Shown in pieces: positions 59,727 to 64,000 of a stretch of DNA of 64,000 bases. The notes below the pieces were generated by a model. It did not search any database and had not been told where the DNA came from. It saw nothing but the letters and a program-made list of their open reading frames with translations. The stretch's first letter is position 1, and each line of letters begins with the position of its first letter. The stretch is from Streptomyces sp. CB02261 (GTDB taxonomy: Bacteria > Actinomycetota > Actinomycetes > Streptomycetales > Streptomycetaceae). Location: contig NZ_LIVX01000001.1 in the NCBI RefSeq assembly GCF_001905665.1, positions 1,054,001-1,118,000 on the forward strand, written 5' to 3'. Position numbers and translations under genes: made by a program.

Positions 59727-60200
59727 GTGGCGATCGATCATTTGGACGGCCGGCTGATCGTCCTGCTGGCACGCGAACCGCGCATCGGGGTCCTGGAGGC
59801 CTCGCGCCGGCTCGGCGTGGCGCGCGGGACCGTGCAGGCGCGGCTTGACCGGCTCCAGGCGAGCGGGGTGATCCGGGGCTTCGGGCCGCAGGTGGACCCG
59901 GCGGCGCTCGGCTATCCGGTGACGGCGTTCGCGACGCTGGAGATCAAGCAGGGGCAGGGCGCGGACGTGCGGGGGCATCTGGCGACGGTGCCTGAGGTCC
60001 TTGAGCTGCACACGACGACGGGCCACGGCGACATGCTGTGCCGGCTGGTGGCCCGCTCGAACGCCGACCTCCAGCGGGTGATCGACAAGGTGGTGGCCTT
60101 CGAGGGGATCGTGCGGGCGTCGACGGCGATCGTGATGGAGAACCCGGTGCCGCTGCGGATCATCCCGCTGGTGGAGCAGGCGGCGGAGGACGCCGGCTGA
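59727..60200 (+). CDS. Lrp/AsnC family transcriptional regulator
   Basis: A 157-residue regulator. The HTH is DGRLIVLLAREPRIGVLEASRRLGVARGTVQARLDRL (about 7-45). The ligand-binding RAM domain begins near residue 68. The GTG at 59727 follows GGGAGG. It is divergent from hppD, so it probably regulates tyrosine catabolism. Confidence 0.93.
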   Translation: MAIDHLDGRLIVLLAREPRIGVLEASRRLGVARGTVQARLDRLQASGVIRGFGPQVDPAALGYPVTAFATLEIKQGQGADVRGHLATVPEVLELHTTTGHGDMLCRLVARSNADLQRVIDKVVAFEGIVRASTAIVMENPVPLRIIPLVEQAAEDAG

Positions 60201-60225
60201 GGAGTGGGTTCCGGTGAGCGAATCC

Positions 60226-60278
60226 AAAGGAGTGGTTGCAAAGAAACCCTTGCAAGGACTCCTTTGCAACTCTAGGCT
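60226..60278. promoter_or_regulatory. TTGCAA operator array and promoter of ArsR gene
   Basis: TTGCAA repeats at 60236, 60250 and 60264, each 14 bp apart, lie inside the outer inverted repeat AAAGGAGT (60226-60233)/ACTCCTTT (60258-60265). The middle copy is within the palindrome CCTTGCAAGG. TTGCAA at 60250 and TAGGCT at 60273 are 17 bp apart and fit -35/-10. The ATG is 6 nt after the -10. Confidence 0.65.
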
Positions 60279-60284
60279 GAGGTC

Positions 60285-60881
60285 ATGCCAGAGCCTGACG
60301 AGCAGCCCGACGCGCCCCTGCCGAGCCGCACCCTCGACCCGCGCTCCCTGCGCGGGCTCGCCCACCCCCTGCGGATCCAGCTGCTGCGCGCCCTGCGCCG
60401 CCACGGACCCGCCACCGCCTCCCGACTCGCCGAACGGCTCGGCGAGTCCAGCGGCGCCACCAGCTACCACCTCCGCCAGCTCGCGGCCCACGGGTTCGTC
60501 ACCGACGACCCGACCCGCGGCAAGGGGCGCGAGCGGTGGTGGAAGGCCGCCCACCAGGGCACGAACTTCGACGAGACCCTCCACCGGAACCCGGACCCCG
60601 AGGTCCGGGGCGCGCTCGACCTCCTCATGCACGAGATCGCGACCATCCACACCCAGGAGATGTCCACCTGGGTCGCCACCCGGCACACCTGGGACGAGGC
60701 CTGGTACGGCGCGTCGGACTTCAGCGACTTCACGCTGACCCTGCCGCCCGAGCGGCTGCGCGAACTCAACCTGAAGATCCACACCCTGATCGACGAGTAC
60801 CGCGACACCGCCGACCCCGAAGCGCCCGGCGCCGCCCGCGTACGGATGCACCTGCACGCGTTCCCCCAGCACGAGGACTGA
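60285..60881 (+). CDS. ArsR-type winged-helix transcriptional regulator
   Basis: A 198-residue regulator with an N-terminal ArsR/HTH_20 domain (LDPRSLRGLAHPLRIQLLRALRRHGPATASRLAERLGESSGATSYHLRQLAAHGFV). It has a C-terminal helical domain. It is the first gene of an operon with a small protein and an MFS transporter. The palindromic TTGCAA promoter region suggests autoregulation. Confidence 0.9.
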   Translation: MPEPDEQPDAPLPSRTLDPRSLRGLAHPLRIQLLRALRRHGPATASRLAERLGESSGATSYHLRQLAAHGFVTDDPTRGKGRERWWKAAHQGTNFDETLHRNPDPEVRGALDLLMHEIATIHTQEMSTWVATRHTWDEAWYGASDFSDFTLTLPPERLRELNLKIHTLIDEYRDTADPEAPGAARVRMHLHAFPQHED

Positions 60882-60933
60882 GCGCCCCGCACCCCGGCCC
60901 GGCCTTCGTCACCCACCGGAAGGAAGCCGCACC

Positions 60934-61125
60934 ATGCACGCCGACATCCATCACCAGCTGCACGCCCTGACCGCCGCCGAACTCCACCGCGCCGCCGACC
61001 GGTCCGTGGACCTCCCCCGCACCCCCGCGCCGCCGCTGCGGGTCCAAATCGGCTGGCGGCTGGTCGAGTTGGGTCTGCGCCTCGCCACCCCCGCGGACCG
61101 CCGCCCGGTCACCCTGGCCGCATGA
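60934..61125 (+). CDS. Small protein between ArsR and MFS
   Basis: A 63-residue protein, His/Ala/Leu-rich (MHADIHHQLHALTAAELHRAADR...), with a helical N-terminus. It overlaps the MFS start by 4 bp (ATGA), so it is translated with it. No known family. Confidence 0.65.
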   Translation: MHADIHHQLHALTAAELHRAADRSVDLPRTPAPPLRVQIGWRLVELGLRLATPADRRPVTLAA

Positions 61126-62456
61126 CCGCTCCGGGGGGAGACAAACGGCCACTGACCACCGTCCTCGCCGCCAACACCGTCTCGATCACCGGCAATTCGC
61201 TCACCCTCATCGGCGTCCCCTGGTTCGCGCTCGACACCACCGGAAGCCCCGGCAAGGCCGGACTCGTCGCCTTCTGCGCCACCCTGCCCGTCCTCGTCTC
61301 CGCGATCGCCGGCGGCCCCGTCATCGACCGGCTCGGCCGGCGCCGGGTCAGCATCGTCTCCGACCTGGTCTGCGCGCTCGCCCTCGCCGCCGTCCCGCTG
61401 CTGCACCGCGCCGGCGTCCTGGAGTTCTGGATGCTGTGCGCCCTGATGGCACTCACCGGCCTGTGCCACGCGCCCGGGCAGATGGCCCGGCACGTCCTCG
61501 TCCCCGACCTGGCCGAGCGCGCGGGGACCTCACTGCCCCGGGCGGCCAGCCTGTACGACGCCGGGGCGCGCGGCGCACGGATGGCGGGCGCGGCGACGGC
61601 GGGGCTGCTCGTCGCCTTCATGGGCGCCGACACGGTCCTGCTCCTCGACGCGGCCACCTTCGGGCTCTCCGCGCTGCTCGTCGGGGTGGGCCTGCGGGGG
61701 GTGCGCGCGGCCGAGCCGGTACGCGGCGGCCCCCGCCTCTCCCCCGCCCGCTACCGGGCCGATCTGCGCGAGGGGTACGCCTTCCTGTTCCGCGCCCGGC
61801 TGCTGCTGGGGATCACCGTCATGGTGATGGTGACCAACGGCCTGAACCAGAGCTGGAGCGCCGTCCTGCTCCCCGTCCACGCCCAGGAGAAGCTCGGCGG
61901 CCCGGCCGCGCAGGGCCTGGTCGTCTCGGTCTTCGGCGGCTGCGCCCTCGTCGGGGCGCTGCTGTACGGGTCGGTCGGGGAGCGCTTCGGGCGGCGGGCC
62001 GTGTTCGCGGCGGGCTTCCTCGTCGGCGGCGCCCCGCTGTACGTGGTGGCCGCGCTCACGGACACCACCGCGCCCCTGCTCGTGACGGCGGCGGCGGCCG
62101 GGTTCGGCGTCGGCGTCCTCAACCCGATCCTGACCACGGTCCTGTACGAGCAGGTGCCGGACGGTCTGCGCAGCCGGGTCATGGGCGCGAGCACGGCCGG
62201 GGTGCTGCTCACGACTCCCCTGGGCGGTCTGGCGGAGGGGCTGCTGGTCGAGCGGGCCGGGCTGACGGCGACGCTCCTGTGGACCGGGGGGCTCTACCTC
62301 CTCGCCACGCTCGCGCCGCTGGTGTTCCCGGCGTGGCGGGGCATGGACGAGGCACCGGACGCGGAGGCGGGTGCGGAGACGGGGACGGAGGCGCCGGGGA
62401 GCGGCGGCGTCAGCAGGTCGGAACCTTCGACTCCTGGCCCTGCCCCAAAGCCCTGA
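61122..62456 (+). CDS. MFS transporter
   Basis: A 444-residue, 12-TM MFS exporter with NTVSITGNSLTLIGVPWFALDTTGSPGKAGLVAF and GGPVIDRLGRRRVS. The family resembles enterobactin- or macrolide-exporter-like MFS. The ArsR gene likely represses it until its substrate is present. The 3' end overlaps the convergent protease gene by 47 bp. Confidence 0.9.
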   Translation: MTAPGGDKRPLTTVLAANTVSITGNSLTLIGVPWFALDTTGSPGKAGLVAFCATLPVLVSAIAGGPVIDRLGRRRVSIVSDLVCALALAAVPLLHRAGVLEFWMLCALMALTGLCHAPGQMARHVLVPDLAERAGTSLPRAASLYDAGARGARMAGAATAGLLVAFMGADTVLLLDAATFGLSALLVGVGLRGVRAAEPVRGGPRLSPARYRADLREGYAFLFRARLLLGITVMVMVTNGLNQSWSAVLLPVHAQEKLGGPAAQGLVVSVFGGCALVGALLYGSVGERFGRRAVFAAGFLVGGAPLYVVAALTDTTAPLLVTAAAAGFGVGVLNPILTTVLYEQVPDGLRSRVMGASTAGVLLTTPLGGLAEGLLVERAGLTATLLWTGGLYLLATLAPLVFPAWRGMDEAPDAEAGAETGTEAPGSGGVSRSEPSTPGPAPKP

Positions 62457-63204
62457 GGGACGCCACCGCGTCGCTGAGCGCGGAGACCGGGACCAGTCGC
62501 AGGCCCTTCGGCAGTTCGGACTCGGCCTCGGAGCACTCGGCCTTCGGTACGAGGAAGACGGAGGCCCCGTCCCGGGCGGCGGCCTGCGTCTTGAGGGAGA
62601 CCCCGCCGACCGCGCCGACGGAGCCGTCCGGGTCGATCGTGCCCGTACCGGCGACGATCCGGCCGCCCGTGAGGTCCCCGCCGTCACCGTTGCCGTCGAG
62701 CTTGTCGACGATCCCGAGGGAGAAGAGCAGCCCGGCGCTGGGCCCGCCGATGTCAGCGAGGTGCAGGGTCACCTTGACCTTCTCGGGGTCCTTCTTCAGG
62801 TACCCGAGGGCGGCGAGGGAGGCCGCGTCCTGCGACTCCTTCATCTGCCCGAGGTTGTGCTTCTCGATCTCGGCGTCGGACTTCCCCGAGGGGTAGACGG
62901 AGTCGTGCGGGAGCACGGCCCGGTCGGTCCGGAACCAGGCGTCGGCCACGTCCGCGAGGTCCACGTCCGTGGACGGACCGGTCGCGACGATGGTCGTCAT
63001 CCGCAGCTGGCCCTCGGTGGCGCGGACGGGGGCGCCGGTGATGGTGATGACCTCACGCCCCGAGACCTTGCCGAGCACATCGGCGGTGGTGCCGGGCTGG
63101 GCGATCGCGTACGGCAGCGGCGCGAGCCCGACGACGGCGAAGAGCGCGGCGACGGGCAGGGCGCAGAGAGCGAGCGCGCGGGACCGGGAGAGACTGGAGA
63201 GCAC
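62410..63204 (-). CDS. Secreted S16/Lon-type serine protease (YlbL-like)
   Basis: A 264-residue protein with an N-terminal signal/anchor (residues about 9-35). The Lon proteolytic fold has the Ser-Lys dyad: S in IGGPSAGLLFSLGIVDKLD and K in GGVSLKTQAA. No PDZ domain is obvious between the anchor and the protease. GTG at 63204. It probably acts outside the membrane on surface proteins. Confidence 0.87.
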   Translation of the reverse strand: MLSSLSRSRALALCALPVAALFAVVGLAPLPYAIAQPGTTADVLGKVSGREVITITGAPVRATEGQLRMTTIVATGPSTDVDLADVADAWFRTDRAVLPHDSVYPSGKSDAEIEKHNLGQMKESQDAASLAALGYLKKDPEKVKVTLHLADIGGPSAGLLFSLGIVDKLDGNGDGGDLTGGRIVAGTGTIDPDGSVGAVGGVSLKTQAAARDGASVFLVPKAECSEAESELPKGLRLVPVSALSDAVASLRALGQGQESKVPTC

Positions 63205-63319
63205 GCCCCCAATCTACTGGGACGCGAGCGCCGCCCGCCCCCGCGGGCACCCCGCCTCCCGAAACCCGCGGGCGCAACCCGCACCCACCGTTGCGGGCAG
63301 GCCCAGCGACGGCGCCGCA

Positions 63320-63402
63320 CCACCCGTTGTGCCCACCCGTTCCGCCCTGGGGGTCCCCCCGGACGGAGTCCGGGGGGAGGAACAGTTGCCCACAACGGGT
63401 GG
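63320..63402 (-). terminator. Nested hairpins after IclR gene
   Basis: Outer arms CCACCCGTTGTG (63320-63331) and CACAACGGGTGG (63391-63402) are perfect, 12 bp. The inner TCCCCCCGGAC (63354-63364) and GTCCGGGGGGA (63368-63378) make an 11-bp stem with a GGA loop, 43 nt past the IclR stop. A GC-rich nested terminator is likely. Confidence 0.65.
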
Positions 63403-63420
63403 ACCTGGTCGCCGCGTGCT

Positions 63421-64000
63421 CTAGCGCAGGGCGTCGGCGACCTCCCTCGCCGCGTCGACCACCCTAGGCCCCACCCGTTCCGGCACCGCGTCCGCCAGCA
63501 TCACGACGCCGACGCTGCCCTCGACGCCGGTCACGCCGACGAGCGGCGCGGCGGCGCCGCTCGCGCCGGCCTCCAGTTCGCCGTGGGTGAGGGTGAAGCC
63601 CGGTTCGATCAGACCGCCCTGCCGGGCGGCGAGGATCGCGCGGCCGGCCGCGCCCCGGTCGAGCGGGTGCCGGAAGCCGGCCCGGTAGGCGACGTGGTAG
63701 TCGGTCCAGGTCGGTTCGACGACCGCGACCGCGAGCGCCTCCGCCCCGTCGACCAGCGTCAGGTGGGCCGTCGCGCCGATGTCCTCGGCGAGCGAGCGCA
63801 GCGCGGGCAGCGCGGCCTCGCGTACCAGGGGGTGGACCTGGCGGCCGAGCCGCAGCACACCGAGGCCGACGCGCGCGCGTCCGCCGAGGTCGCGGCGGAC
63901 GAGGGCGTGCTGTTCCAGGGTGGCGAGCAGACGGTAGACCACGGTCCGGTTGACACCGAGTTTGTTGGACAACTCGGTGACCGTCAGGCCGTGGTCGGTG
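63421..64000 (-). CDS. IclR family transcriptional regulator (partial at right edge)
   Basis: About 193 residues of the C-terminal part are visible. The winged helix end (LTVTELSNKLGVNRTVVYRLLATLEQHALVRRD) and the effector domain (HLTLVDGAEALAVAVVEPTWTDYHVAYRAGFRHPLDRGAAGRAIL) are clear. The start lies beyond the window. It is a small-molecule-responsive regulator; the target is out of view. Confidence 0.88.
   Translation of the reverse strand, partial: TDHGLTVTELSNKLGVNRTVVYRLLATLEQHALVRRDLGGRARVGLGVLRLGRQVHPLVREAALPALRSLAEDIGATAHLTLVDGAEALAVAVVEPTWTDYHVAYRAGFRHPLDRGAAGRAILAARQGGLIEPGFTLTHGELEAGASGAAAPLVGVTGVEGSVGVVMLADAVPERVGPRVVDAAREVADALR

Overview
The window is chromosomal DNA of a Streptomyces-type actinomycete. 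It has very high GC with strong third-position GC bias and many GTG starts. Lineage markers include an SsgA-like sporulation protein, a WhiJ/DUF397/AbaA-like regulatory triad, DasR boxes in front of GlcNAc PTS genes, an LAXTG surface protein with a class E sortase, and a CysO/CysM/Mec sulfur-carrier module. From about 20 kb to the right end the gene order looks like conserved core Streptomyces chromosome (PBP, bcp, rph, nagF-nagE1-nagE2, cysM-cysO, clpS, pncB-pncA, ssgG, hppD). The stretch from about 12.1 to 18.5 kb has lower GC and accessory content.

Left part (0-12 kb): a truncated FAD oxidoreductase and its GntR regulator; a sortase-anchored surface protein; a ROK repressor divergent from a sugar oxidoreductase/UPF0303 pair, with a palindrome between them; a fumarylacetoacetate-hydrolase family enzyme; a YidC paralogue with a DUF6412 protein; an HxlR regulator divergent from an MFS exporter, with two copies of a 17-bp operator; a class E sortase; and a SEC-C protein.

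Accessory island (12.1-18.5 kb): two restriction endonucleases of different families side by side, one NaeI-like and one NgoMIV-like. Both families are known to cut GCCGGC. They are followed by a Vsr-type nicking endonuclease, a convergent C5-cytosine methyltransferase and a divergent HNH endonuclease. An AbaA-like ATPase, a WhiJ-like HTH protein and a DUF397 protein follow directly. This is the strongest candidate for a little-described system here.

Middle (18.5-34 kb): TsaA-like protein, DUF445 protein, a three-gene ABC exporter, a class A penicillin-binding protein, a guanidinium exporter with a guanidine-III riboswitch, GroES, Bcp, a ProP-like transporter whose start codon lies in a perfect 14-bp inverted repeat, two tandem HNH genes running into a tRNA-Leu(UAG), RdgB and RNase PH.

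Right part (34-64 kb): GlcNAc PTS genes with DasR sites; an Rv1339-like phosphodiesterase; a membrane-anchored PemK/MazF protein; a sulfur-carrier cysteine module (mec, cysO, cysM) split by a riboswitch-controlled B12 uptake operon and carrying a Cys-containing leader peptide; an amino-acid permease; clpS-DUF2017; NAD salvage genes behind a perfect palindrome; an M6 protease; RDD proteins; SsgA-like protein; HPPD with an Lrp regulator; an ArsR-MFS operon; a Lon-type secreted protease; and a truncated IclR regulator. Starts were chosen from Shine-Dalgarno sites and frame. Family assignments come from recognised motifs, not from searches.
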